Numbered from the stretch's first letter, positions 55,145 through 63,081 are shown. The stretch is 64,000 nt of DNA from Cyclobacterium roseum (GCF_010119225.1 NZ_WNKF01000004.1:124001-188000), one strand, 5' to 3'. Notes: a model not told the origin generated them from the sequence alone. Translations and numbers: made by a program.

Positions 55145-56521
55145 TATTCATTAATTCCATCCGCCTACAAATACTCGACCCCAACCAATTAATTTTCGCC
55201 TAAATTTAAATCAAATTTTATAAAGGGAAAAACAACATTTAAGTTCTTATAAAATTGCTCTTGTATTCCTACATTTGCCAACTCTTTCAGAGGATTGGGC
55301 TTACGTCTACTGGCTCGAAGTGCTGTTTTCCCTCTAGAGCATTCTCCCATTACATCGTCGCATTACCTTCAGTTTTGTTTTCACAGTGGTTTCCGGCGCT
55401 CTTTCTCAAATTAATTCCGTTGGACTTTCTTAAGTATTAAAATTTTAAAAATTCGAGTTGCGAGGATTTTTCACCTCCCCATCTAATGGAAATCAGGTGG
55501 AGCAAGTAAGTTTTTGGCATAATAAATTTTTGCCGGACAAAGACACAACTTGCAAGGGCTGCGCACAGCAAATGGGTGGTGTAACCAAAAGGTTGTTTTG
55601 GGCTGGATAAATGAAATTCAGGACAGTTTTTCTACAGGATCAATATTCAATTTTACTTAATATTAGGAATACTTTTTATTTCAATATGGGTATATCCAGG
55701 TAAAAATTAAAAGAATAGTCAAAAATTCCTATGTGTGTTGTTTTCGCATTACACTCTGACAAAACTATGTATTCAGGTATAGGTATATTTATTTCAATAT
55801 GTACAAAGCTATTTATAGGAATATATAAACATTTGAACAACATCTGGACAGGTGGATAGCCCAACCCCAAATACCATATTCCGTGATGCTATATTAATCC
55901 TCTAGCGGAATCACGTCCATCCGGTTTGTTTTTTTATGATCGGTTAGCCGGGGGACTCTCCATCGGATAATCCATCCAAAGAATAACTTGCTGATGAAGA
56001 AAAAAGTGTATACCCTTAGGGATCCCTTTCATTCCAAGCTTCTGATACAAAATAAGCCAGATTCATTTTCATTTATTTTAAAAAGTTTAATTTTTCGTGA
56101 AAACCACCTACTACACCTACTACATTACTACATTTTGCGCTTTAGGAATTGATAATCAGTGTTTTATGGGTATTATAACTCAAAATCCATCTTACTACAA
56201 AAGTCCTTTTTGTAGTAAGGTGTAGTAACTTGATTTATTTTATCTTACTACAGGTTAAGGAACTGATTTTCTTTAATTTGAAACCTGTTTGTAGTAAGTA
56301 GTAGGGTGATTTTTTTTAATTGTAATTCGCATTTCAGGGAAGGTCGTGACCTATTCACCAAGTGGCAAAACCCTTAATTGGGAGGGGATTCCCGATAAAG
56401 AGGAAGGAGCCTAAAATTCATGGCAGGCTGTAACAGCCTTTTGCATGTTCCAGATGGCAATCGCCCCTTTACCTGAGGAGGTCATGCCCAAACTAAAAAT
56501 TGTACAAAAGCCGGGACAATA
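55145..56521. other. Gene-poor interior of the element
   Basis: About 1.4 kb with no convincing gene. The only frames over 60 codons (55255-55440 plus, 55676-55870 minus) have no recognisable motifs or start context. It contains the TACTACA iteron array at 56109-56296. A truncated-looking start, ATG at 56484 behind a GAGGAGG motif, runs for only 15 codons into the end of the toxin gene. Confidence 0.6.
56109..56296. repeat. TACTACA iteron array
   Basis: Eight copies of TACTACA or its complement TGTAGTA in 188 bp: forward at 56109, 56118, 56126, 56193 and 56246; reverse at 56211, 56221 and 56290. The first three are spaced by 9 and 8 bp. The copies at 56193 and 56211 belong to a perfect inverted repeat (arms CTTACTACAAAA and TTTTGTAGTAAG, loop GTCCT). 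Such arrays bind an initiator or regulator protein in plasmids and integrative elements; no such protein gene remains here. Confidence 0.8.
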
Positions 56522-56797
56522 TCATTCGTAAATATCCTTTCTGTGGCCTACCTTCCGAACATCCACTATGAGTATCTCATCATCAATGGAATAGATAACC
56601 CTGTAATTCCCAATTCTGATGCGCCAGTTTTCGGAGCCTCCCTTGAGTTTTTTTGATCCGGTCGGCCTTGGGTCCTCAGATAGGTCCATGACGGCTTTTA
56701 TAATCCGATTATTGATTGATGACTGTAATTTGGCCAATTCCTTTGCGGCTGACTTGCTGACCAATACTTTATATTGACTCATCCAGCTTGCCGTCAT
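56522..56797 (-). CDS. RelE/ParE-type toxin
   Basis: A 91-residue (86 if the Met at 56782 is the start) protein of the RelE/ParE fold: YKVLVSKSAAKELAKLQSSINNRIIKAVMDLSEDPRPTGSKKLKGGSENWRIRIGNYRVIYSIDDEILIVDVRKVGHRKDIY. The family C-terminal R-x-x-[VH]YxI and GHRKDIY motifs are complete. In the family such toxins cut mRNA on the ribosome. It overlaps the end of the antitoxin gene, typical of a module. It probably stabilises the element. Confidence 0.9.
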   Translation of the reverse strand: MTASWMSQYKVLVSKSAAKELAKLQSSINNRIIKAVMDLSEDPRPTGSKKLKGGSENWRIRIGNYRVIYSIDDEILIVDVRKVGHRKDIYE

Positions 56798-56975
56798 TTT
56801 TCAGGTCCCTAATAACGTCCTCCAGCGGGATTTTCTCCTCACCCTTGCGCAGCTCTGCTATCAAGTTGTCGTAAAAATCCTCCCATAGGTCCCCGTGCTT
56901 TTTCAGGTCTATTTGAACGGCTACTTTTCTGTTTTTATCGTCCGTAACGTAATTGATACCTTTCATCAGATTCAT
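56769..56975 (-). CDS. Antitoxin of the RelE-type pair
   Basis: A 68-residue acidic protein (65 if the Met at 56966 is used), MKGINYVTDDKNRKVAVQIDLKKHGDLWEDFYDNLIAELRKGEEKIPLEDVIRDLKNDG. Size, position upstream of and overlapping the toxin, the N-terminal beta segment VAVQIDL and the helical C-terminus fit the antitoxins that pair with this RelE type. It should also repress its own promoter, upstream at about 56990. Confidence 0.82.
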   Translation of the reverse strand: MNLMKGINYVTDDKNRKVAVQIDLKKHGDLWEDFYDNLIAELRKGEEKIPLEDVIRDLKNDGKLDESI

Positions 56976-57017
56976 TTATTTTCCATTAAAGTTAACGAAT
57001 TAATATAATAAAATGAT

Positions 57018-57110
57018 TCACCCGTCCGGGTGGCGTTTCAATATCTCCTGCTTTAGCTCCCCAACCCATGTCAGTTTGTATTCTCCACTTTGTACGGAAA
57101 TCTTTATCAT
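57018..57110 (-). CDS. Possible 30-aa peptide coupled to the integrase
   Basis: A 30-codon frame (begins MIKISVQSGEYKLTWVGELK) whose ATG overlaps the integrase stop as ATGA. The overlap and the coding look of the sequence favour translation, but it may be a chance frame or the remnant of a longer protein. No function offered. Confidence 0.3.
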   Translation of the reverse strand: MIKISVQSGEYKLTWVGELKQEILKRHPDG

Positions 57111-58483
57111 TTTTTTTGTGACGAATTCTCAATAATAGCTAAATTCCTTACAGGGGCTCCCCATGCTTTCTGCATCTCGTTTCTTTTTCTTTCTTCTGTA
57201 ACTTTTACATACCGCTGAAAACTTTTGTAATCGGCATGCCCTGTAATTTTCATCACCGTTTCTGCGGGGATACCTTTTTCCAGGGAGAGAGTGGCAAAGG
57301 TTTTCCTTCCAGTGTGGGCGCTGATCACCTTATGTTTAGGATAAATGTTGGAGATTTTTTCTGCGCCTCTGTACCGAATCCTTTCTATGGGGTCACTTAT
57401 TCCTGCCCTTTCACAAAGCTCTTTTATACAATTATTGAATTTTTGGTTAGAAATGACAGGCAAAGGAGTTTCCATATGGTTGTATTTTCTTAAAATCTCA
57501 TGGGAGTAAATATTTAATGGTACAATTAGAGGTTCTTTTGTTTTTTTCACGGTAAGCCTTATCTCATCCTCCTTGATATGCTCTCTTTTCAATTGCACCA
57601 AGTCGGAATACCTAAACCCTGTTACACAGCTAAAGCAAAAAACGTCCCTTACCTGGTCTAATCTTTTATTTGATGTTAGATCCAAATCGAGTAAGGAGTT
57701 CAACTCCATTTGGTTCAATGCGATTACCTCGAGTTTATGGCGTTTAATGGAAAAATCCTTATATCCGTCGTTAACTTTAAAGCCCCTTTTTCTGGCATAA
57801 TTTAGAAAGGCTTTTAAGGTACTTAACTGCTTGGAAATGGTTATATTGGTAAGCCATTTCACATTTTTGGTAGTCTTGTGAACTTTCTCCCATCCAATCA
57901 AAAAATTCTGGAAGGATTGCATAAATCCATAATCAATTTCATCGATCCTTATGCTCGTTTTGGTTTTTGCATGGTAATTTTGAAGGTGATTTTTCAAGCA
58001 CGAATAAATCTTCAATCCGCCTTTAGCACGTGTATGTTCGTTTTCCTTGATATATTCATCAATTAATGCAAAGATTTGATTGGAGGGTTCATCCTTTTTT
58101 ACCTTAGGCGTTTTCAATTGCTTTAATAGCTCCACCACCATTGTGGCACTGTAGGCTTTGCCATCCAAAGAATAGCGGGATTCAATTCCGATGACCTGGT
58201 TTTTGAGATTGAGGAGGTCATTTTGCCAGGTGATCAGTTGATTCTTGGTGGGAAGATGCTCTTTATACTTTTTGGTCAGCTTGTCCTTAATTTTTCCTGT
58301 TAGAGTTATTATTTGTTGGTTTTCATTATTCCACAACTCAGGAAACAACTTGACTCCTGTAGACACCTTTTTTCGCTGCCCGGCAATTCTAAGCACCATA
58401 ATTAGTGGGTGTTCCCCTATTTTGTTCACTGTATCCAAACGTAACTCGAATCGTAAGGTAGCTTCCATCGGTCTTTTGTTCAT
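57107..58483 (-). CDS. Tyrosine integrase of the tRNA-Pro element
   Basis: A 458-residue phage/ICE-type integrase. N-terminal arm-binding region (FELRLDTVNKIGEHPLIMVLRIAGQRKKVSTGVKLFPELW), a SAM-like core-binding domain (about 130-235) and a catalytic domain with Arg291 in VTGFRYSDL, a lysine in KKTKEPL, His390-x-x-Arg393 (AHTGRKTFAT), His416 (TGHADYKS) and the nucleophile Tyr425. All catalytic residues are intact, so it may be active. It lies 158 bp inside attR and reads toward the interior of the element. It differs from the XerD at 51-52 kb by the extra N-terminal arm-binding domain. Confidence 0.95.
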   Translation of the reverse strand: MNKRPMEATLRFELRLDTVNKIGEHPLIMVLRIAGQRKKVSTGVKLFPELWNNENQQIITLTGKIKDKLTKKYKEHLPTKNQLITWQNDLLNLKNQVIGIESRYSLDGKAYSATMVVELLKQLKTPKVKKDEPSNQIFALIDEYIKENEHTRAKGGLKIYSCLKNHLQNYHAKTKTSIRIDEIDYGFMQSFQNFLIGWEKVHKTTKNVKWLTNITISKQLSTLKAFLNYARKRGFKVNDGYKDFSIKRHKLEVIALNQMELNSLLDLDLTSNKRLDQVRDVFCFSCVTGFRYSDLVQLKREHIKEDEIRLTVKKTKEPLIVPLNIYSHEILRKYNHMETPLPVISNQKFNNCIKELCERAGISDPIERIRYRGAEKISNIYPKHKVISAHTGRKTFATLSLEKGIPAETVMKITGHADYKSFQRYVKVTEERKRNEMQKAWGAPVRNLAIIENSSQKK

Positions 58484-58514
58484 TGAAGGTATAAATATAA
58501 AGAATTTATTTTTG

Positions 58515-58532
58515 TGGGGCTATCTGTGGGGC
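58515..58532 (+). repeat. 18-bp end motif, right copy
   Basis: TGGGGCTATCTGTGGGGC, identical to 54475-54492 except for one base. It lies between the integrase start and attR, about 109 bp inside it; the left copy is about 57 bp inside attL. Confidence 0.65.
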
Positions 58533-58640
58533 TAATAATGTGATCAAAATACCATTTTAAATTTCAGGAATGGTGGATTTATATATCTATATATATGTAT
58601 ATAAGCCATTTATGTAAAATATTGTATAGGTGATAAGTAT

Positions 58641-58664
58641 AGGTTCGAATCCTGTCACCCCGAC
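58641..58664 (+). other. Attachment site attR
   Basis: Second copy of the tRNA-Pro 3' end, one base different from attL (T for C in the T-stem). Only the T-arm and acceptor end are present, so it is not a second tRNA gene. Confidence 0.85.
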
Positions 58665-58676
58665 CAATACAAACAA

Positions 58677-58704
58677 AACCTGCCTTTTTACGGTGGGTTT
58701 TTTT
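58677..58704 (+). terminator. Original tRNA-Pro terminator, displaced
   Basis: Stem AACCTGCC / GGTGGGTT with two wobble pairs, loop TTTTTAC, then a run of T. It sits 12 bp beyond attR, where the tRNA terminator would have been before integration. The rest of the gap to 58891 shows nothing recognisable. Confidence 0.7.
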
Positions 58705-58891
58705 GTGTTTAGCACTTTCAATTAGCACCGTTTATTTTGAGAGATTGCCCAATACCTCAGGAGGGGTTTGGGGACAAGATATGGAACGGCAGGGAACGAA
58801 CCCTTTCAGCCTTGCCAGCTTTTTTCCGGTTACCGTTTTTGGAAAGGACAGTGATTTTCATTATACTGTAAGATGAAATCAGTCCGAAAAG

Positions 58892-59590
58892 ATGACCTAT
58901 TTACTAATTAACACCTTTATTTCGTTACAATTCCTTTTGATCTACAATTCTTTGGAGCTAACCAACAAAAAAGAAACGTTAACTGAGTCATACACCACGG
59001 TGGAATCAGACTTGGAACGCTTCTCCGAAAACAAAACCATTCCGGACGAAATCCGGGAGGTGACCCTGGAGGCCTTGTCTTATTTTCCGGATCTTAGGAA
59101 AACAGAAATTGATTTTCAATTTAAGAAGGCCATTCACGGTTCTGTCATGCAGGCCCAACCCAAGATTTCATCCCTATTTTTTTCTTCCAAAAACACCAGG
59201 GGATATCGAATAAAAATCAGTCGTGAATTAGTCCTGGAAGATGACTCCATTCCTATTGAAGACCTACCAAAAGACGTATTGTTAGGTTGGATTGGACACG
59301 AACTGGGTCATATCAAAGACTACCTGGACCGGAGCGCATTGAATTTACTGGGATTTGGCGTCAAGTATTACCTATCAAACACCTTTATTACCGAGGCGGA
59401 AATTGCCGCGGACAGCTATGCAGTAGCCTTTGGACTGGGGGAAAAAATTATTGCCACCAAGAATTTTGTCCTGAATCACGAAAAAATCCCGTTGGATTAT
59501 AAAAAGAAGATTGAAAAGCTCTACCTCTCTCCGGGAGAAATTCTCTCTATGGTAGATAACGACCCTGAGGCCAATCAAGAGGAAAACTAA
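58892..59590 (+). CDS. M48-like zinc metalloprotease domain protein
   Basis: A 232-residue protein with an N-terminal hydrophobic segment (LLINTFISLQFLLIY). The zinc site HELGH is at 136-140 in LGWIGHELGHIKDYLD, and the third ligand is in EAEIAADSYAV (E170 with D174), as in M48 peptidases. A short membrane-like stretch (LNLLGFGVKYYLSNTF) lies between the two. It is probably an inner-membrane or periplasmic protease. The substrate and partners are unknown. First gene to the right of the tRNA-Pro element. Confidence 0.8.
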   Translation: MTYLLINTFISLQFLLIYNSLELTNKKETLTESYTTVESDLERFSENKTIPDEIREVTLEALSYFPDLRKTEIDFQFKKAIHGSVMQAQPKISSLFFSSKNTRGYRIKISRELVLEDDSIPIEDLPKDVLLGWIGHELGHIKDYLDRSALNLLGFGVKYYLSNTFITEAEIAADSYAVAFGLGEKIIATKNFVLNHEKIPLDYKKKIEKLYLSPGEILSMVDNDPEANQEEN

Positions 59591-59713
59591 TCTCCCCTAT
59601 GGAATCAAGCTAGGTTCTGGCATTTTGGTCCGGATAAAAACAAAACCATAGCCTCACTTTTGAGTTTTTAAAGGGATAAGATACCCGAATTGGATGGTTT
59701 AAACCGGTAGAGT

Positions 59714-60340
59714 ATGACGCAGGAATTGGCATTTTTCCCATTAAAATTAGTTGCATTTCCCCAAGAGGACCTTCATTTACATATATTTGAGCCCAGGTAT
59801 AAGCAGCTGATACATGATTGTTTACAAAGTGGACAGCCTTTTGGCATCTGCACCTACCTGGATAAGTTAATGCCCATGGGAACGGAGGTATCTCTGGTAG
59901 AGATCAGCAACGAATACGATGATGGAAGAATGGACATTAAAACGAAGGGAGTAAAAACCTTCAAAATTCTTGATTTTCAAAATCCCCTCAAAGACAAGTT
60001 ATATGCCGGAGGGAAGGTAGCCTATTTGCCTTTGCTATGGGAAGCTCCTGCCGAAAAACAAGCTGCCTTCGAAAAGCTGTTGGAAAAGCTCTTTGAATGC
60101 ATGGACCAAACGGTCGATCTAAAAAAGGCACCCATCAACTCCTTTACCTACGCCCACAAAATTGGCCTGAAAGCAGATCAGGAATATCAGTTGCTGGCCA
60201 TACCTACGGAGGAAGAGCGGCTTGATTTTTTAACAGATCACTTGCAAAAAGTCATCCCTATTCTGAAGGAAATTGAGGCTTCCAAGCACAAGATTAAAAT
60301 GAACGGTCATTTCAAGTACCTGGATCCCCTAAATTTCTGA
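59714..60340 (+). CDS. LON substrate-binding-domain protein (peptidase La N-terminal)
   Basis: A 208-residue protein made of the N-terminal domain of Lon protease only: ELAFFPLKLVAFPQEDLHLHIFEPRYKQLIHDCLQSGQPFGIC, then GTEVSLVEISNEYDDGRMDIKTKGVKTFKIL. No ATPase or protease domain. Proteins of this type bind substrates or small ligands, with no settled role. Its 3' end overlaps the convergent TPR/SH3 gene by 12 bp. Confidence 0.88.
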   Translation: MTQELAFFPLKLVAFPQEDLHLHIFEPRYKQLIHDCLQSGQPFGICTYLDKLMPMGTEVSLVEISNEYDDGRMDIKTKGVKTFKILDFQNPLKDKLYAGGKVAYLPLLWEAPAEKQAAFEKLLEKLFECMDQTVDLKKAPINSFTYAHKIGLKADQEYQLLAIPTEEERLDFLTDHLQKVIPILKEIEASKHKIKMNGHFKYLDPLNF

Positions 60341-61060
60341 GACATCCGACTTTTTAATGTAAGCCGCCCGATCTTGCCATACGATCTTGTACCAGATATC
60401 CTGACTGGAAGAAATGGTCACTCGATGACCCGCCTCTACCCGTCGAATCAAATTCCCCGCTGAGGAAGGGCTGTCCATAATCAACACGGGACTGCCGGTA
60501 ATAATTGCGGTTTCCGGAGTTTGGATAAAATTGTTGCTGACAAAGGCCAGAATCAGAAAAACCGATGCAGGTAACAGAAACAAGGATCTTTTGCCGGGAA
60601 GTACAAAGACCATGATGAAGCAAAAGACGAGCAACAACGAAAAAACGGCGGTAATCTCCATTTTGTATTCCACCAGTACAGACAAAAAGCGATCCTGATC
60701 AGAGAGTTCGTAGCCCTCCAGGCGGCTTTGATTCGTAAGGGACTTGATTTTATCGATTACCGAGGGATTGGGATTGTGCTCATAATAGCGGGATAAAAAC
60801 AAGGAAGCTTGTCCAAATTCCCCCATCCCCTCGGTGATGAAACTCATTTTTAACAGCATGGCAGGGGAGTATGTGTTTTCCTCATAAAGGATATGCTCGT
60901 AAATTTCCAGCGCCTCCTTGTATTTCTTTTCAGAAAAAAGGCTATCTGCTTTTTGAAGCGAGGCAAGGTTGTCTGCCTGACAATCAGCCTGATGGGGATA
61001 CAGCCAAGAAATAGCTGATAAAAAAACAATAAAGATCCATTTAAGATTTGGCATTATCAA
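60329..61060 (-). CDS. TPR plus SH3-like membrane protein
   Basis: A 243-residue protein (Met at 61054 is an equally good start). Signal-like N-terminus (WIFIVFLSAISWLYPHQADC). TPR helices about 30-110 (KADSLFSEKKYKEALEIYEHIL, FGQASLFLSRYYE), two membrane helices (ITAVFSLLLVFCFIMVFVL and LFLLPASVFLILAFVS) and a C-terminal SH3-like barrel (AIITGSPVLIMDSPSSAGNLIRRVEAGHRVTI, WYKIVWQDRAAYIKKSDV). Architecture resembles BatE of the Bat aerotolerance set, but no bat genes adjoin, so that name is not used. Confidence 0.8.
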   Translation of the reverse strand: MIMPNLKWIFIVFLSAISWLYPHQADCQADNLASLQKADSLFSEKKYKEALEIYEHILYEENTYSPAMLLKMSFITEGMGEFGQASLFLSRYYEHNPNPSVIDKIKSLTNQSRLEGYELSDQDRFLSVLVEYKMEITAVFSLLLVFCFIMVFVLPGKRSLFLLPASVFLILAFVSNNFIQTPETAIITGSPVLIMDSPSSAGNLIRRVEAGHRVTISSSQDIWYKIVWQDRAAYIKKSDVSEI

Positions 61061-61164
61061 TCCAGTGCTTTAAATTTGCAGTCCAATTACGGAAAACTAG
61101 TACGCAAAACCAAGTTTTCTTTTGAAATAATACTGTAGTAAAATACAGGCACATATCAGGTAAT

Positions 61165-61237
61165 GATTCCGTAGCTCAGCTGGTAGAGCAATACACTTTT
61201 AATGTATGGGTCCTGGGTTCGAGCCCCAGCGGGATCA
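61165..61237 (+). tRNA. tRNA-Lys (UUU)
   Basis: A 73-nt cloverleaf: acceptor GATTCCG / CGGGATC with one T-G pair, anticodon arm ATACA-CTTTTAA-TGTAT giving anticodon TTT, T arm CTGGG-TTCGAGC-CCCAG and discriminator A. CCA is not encoded. Confidence 0.97.
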
Positions 61238-61518
61238 CAAAAATAAAATGCCTTGCCACTCGGAGCAAGGTTTTTTTGTTTATACAGCTCCTATGGGGCG
61301 AGAAGTTCGGGAAGCCCCAGCGGGAGGACAAGCCGTGTAGGAAATGTCCCTTAGGACATTTTTAGGCTTGGGCCAGGCTGCAAGGCGGGTCTTGTATCAT
61401 ATAATCCCTCATTAGCCGGAACAAGTTTTTTCTTTTTATGTACGTTTTTGGGGCGAGAAGTTTATCCCGAAGCAGGGTCGGCCCGTAATTTTTTATAGTC
61501 CTATTTTTCTGAAGGAGG
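61238..61518. repeat. Degenerate tRNA-Lys tail and repeats between tRNA-Lys and the truncated dehydrogenase gene
   Basis: Gene-free stretch. The tRNA-Lys 3' end (61222-61240) recurs degenerately at 61313-61331 (17 of 19 identical, including AGCCCCAGCGGGA). The 13-mer GGGGCGAGAAGTT occurs twice, at 61295-61307 and 61450-61462, each preceded by a T-run that follows an AGCAAGG- or AACAAG-like stretch. A perfect hairpin AAATGTCC / GGACATTT lies at 61342-61361. Looks like the scar of tRNA-targeted insertion or deletion. Confidence 0.6.
61251..61277 (+). terminator. Terminator of tRNA-Lys
   Basis: Stem CCTTGC / GCAAGG around CACTCGGA, followed by seven T. Confidence 0.8.
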
Positions 61519-61986
61519 TTGATTATCGCATCGCCAATAACCTATGAAGTGGATGAGGTACAATACATTTCTATTCTTGTGGGTTGGGGAGGGGTAATGG
61601 GAATATGGTCAAAATTTACAGAACAAATTAATCCGGGAACATTGTACACTTTTGCATTAGGGGGAAAGGAAGATCTACCTACTTATCCCAAAGCCCGGAC
61701 AAAATCATTGGTCAATTTAGATTTTCAGGCTGGGGAAGAAGAAATCCAAAACGGCGGACAAATCTTTGGCAAATATTGCAGTAAATGTCATGGCGGAGGA
61801 ATTATCCCTGACCTCACCTTTTCTCGGCCAGAAATCTTTGAATCCTTTCATCAAATCGTCGGACAAGGAAGTTTACTGGGATTGGGTATGCCTAATTATG
61901 GAGATAAATTAAGTGAAAACGATATCGACGATGTGAAAAATTATATTTTATCCCAGGCTAAATTGAAAAGAGAACAATTAAATTAG
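61519..61986 (+). pseudogene. 3' fragment of a quinohaemoprotein (PQQ) alcohol dehydrogenase gene
   Basis: The 155-codon frame encodes only the C-terminus of a PQQ alcohol dehydrogenase: the last propeller blades (ASPITYEVDEVQYISILVGWGG and INPGTLYTFALGGKEDLP), then a fused cytochrome c domain with CSKCH (Cys87, Cys90, His91) and the Met ligand in GMPNYG. About 500 N-terminal residues, with the PQQ site and signal peptide, are missing. The only start is a TTG shortly after an in-frame stop. The upstream sequence is the repeat-bearing scar after tRNA-Lys. Confidence 0.85.
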
Positions 61987-62022
61987 TTGAAAGCTAGACG
62001 CTAACATTCTATATTATGATTA

Positions 62023-62042
62023 TACATGACTGACGTTAATCA
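62023..62042. promoter_or_regulatory. Short palindrome in the leader of the PPOX gene
   Basis: GACTGA-CGTTAA-TCAGTC, perfect 6-bp arms with a 6-nt centre, about 180 bp before the PPOX start codon. It could be a regulator site of Crp/Fnr-like size. No regulator can be named. The rest of 61987-62224 shows nothing else. Confidence 0.35.
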
Positions 62043-62224
62043 GTCCCTTTAGGAGTAATTTTTGTTTTCGGAAGGCGTAATCGTATGTGAGAAATACCTG
62101 CTCTTAATAGTTTTCGGAACGTCATTTGTTGTAGTAACGGTACGGGAATACAGGCAAACTATTCTCCAAACATTAAATCAGCCTTTTTAAGTCTGTTTAG
62201 AAAATTTAAAAAATAGTTAAAGAT

Positions 62225-62725
62225 ATGTCAAGTCCAGAACACAAAAAGTTAATTTGGAACTTAATTAAAGATATTAAGGTGGGAATGCTCGTCACCAAAG
62301 CAACAAAAGACGAGGGAAGTATGCGAGCTCGCCCCATGAGCCTCGTTCAGGATGCCTACGACGGCACCTTGTACTTTTTCACCTCCAAAAGCGACGCCAA
62401 AGCATTTGAAATCGCACACGATACCGATACCTGCCTGACCTTTAGTAATCCGAAAGATAATGTGTACGTTTCCTTAACAGGTAAGGCCATGATTTCCGAA
62501 GATCAGGAGTTAATCGACAAATATTGGAACCCCTGGGTGGCAGCCTGGTTTGAAAATGGGAAAGATGACCCCGACCTGGCCATGCTTAAGGTTAAAATTA
62601 ACAAAGGAGAACATTGGGATTCTACAAACAATAAACTAGTTCAGATTTTTGAGTTGGCGAAATCCAACTTGAAAGAATCCGCTACGCCCGACCTGGGGGA
62701 AAATGAAAAATTTGGTACTGACTAG
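62225..62725 (+). CDS. Pyridoxamine 5'-phosphate oxidase-fold protein (general stress protein 26-like)
   Basis: A 166-residue split-barrel flavin-binding-type protein. Typical segments: LIKDIKVGMLVTKATKDEGSMRARPMSLVQD, GTLYFFTSKSDAKAFEIAHDTDTCLTFSNPKDNVYVSLTGKA and WNPWVAAWFENGKDDPDLAMLKVKINKGEHWD. This is the stress-protein-26 branch, which binds flavin but is not a true PdxH. It may be linked to oxidative or general stress. Followed by a strong terminator. Confidence 0.92.
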   Translation: MSSPEHKKLIWNLIKDIKVGMLVTKATKDEGSMRARPMSLVQDAYDGTLYFFTSKSDAKAFEIAHDTDTCLTFSNPKDNVYVSLTGKAMISEDQELIDKYWNPWVAAWFENGKDDPDLAMLKVKINKGEHWDSTNNKLVQIFELAKSNLKESATPDLGENEKFGTD

Positions 62726-62752
62726 CAGTAAGTATTCTTACTAAAACCCTAG

Positions 62753-62784
62753 AAAGCCTCAGGATTTGAAACCTGAGGCTTTTT
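62753..62784 (+). terminator. Terminator after the PPOX gene
   Basis: Perfect 11-bp stem AAAGCCTCAGG / CCTGAGGCTTT, 8-nt loop, then T-run. The following gap to 63081 (about 300 bp) holds only the promoter at 63028-63058 and nothing else recognisable. Confidence 0.9.
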
Positions 62785-63027
62785 CATACAGGGATGGTTA
62801 GCGGCTTGCCGCACCGTATGAATAGGGAAATGCCAAATCCTTTAAAAGGTAATCATTGAAATATATTTTTTTAACGCATTGATTTTGTTATTGTTAGCTA
62901 AGCTGTTATTTTTAAAGTCAGACAGGCCTCACCACCTGAAACCTTCATTTGTATTTTCTTTCACACCCAAAGGATTGAAAAAATGGCTACCTCATTTCCC
63001 CTTGAATTTTCTATGATTATAGGGTGA

Positions 63028-63058
63028 TTGGGTAAATAATCAGTTATTTTTATCTTTG
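63028..63058 (+). promoter_or_regulatory. Promoter of the planctomycete-type cytochrome gene
   Basis: -33 element TTG at 63028-63030, 20-nt spacer and a perfect TAnnTTTG -7 box (TATCTTTG at 63051-63058). The start codon at 63082 is 24 bp downstream of the -7 box. Confidence 0.65.
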
Positions 63059-63081
63059 TATAAAAATTAATCCGTATAATA

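Larger units (their letters stand above)
54395..58664. mobile_element. Integrative element in tRNA-Pro
   Basis: The tRNA-Pro 3' end (54395-54418) is repeated directly at 58641-58664 with one mismatch in 24 bp, defining attL and attR and an element of about 4.25 kb. Inside are a tyrosine integrase next to attR, a RelE-type toxin and its antitoxin, an A+T-rich iteron array, a small membrane protein and little else. It lacks any recognisable replication, relaxase, transfer or capsid gene, so it is a decayed or satellite-like element. The host tRNA terminator is stranded beyond attR and the element supplies a new one. Confidence 0.88.

Noticed and set aside
55255-55870. Two frames of 61 and 64 codons inside the tRNA-Pro element
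   Set aside because: Composition and lack of motifs or start context give no support for translation. They are only mentioned in the description of the gap.
58641-58664. A second tRNA-Pro gene
   Set aside because: Only the T-arm and acceptor end are present; the rest of the cloverleaf is missing, so it is attR.
60329-61060. Naming the TPR/SH3 protein BatE
   Set aside because: The domain order is similar, but no Bat/MoxR genes adjoin, so the name is not supported.
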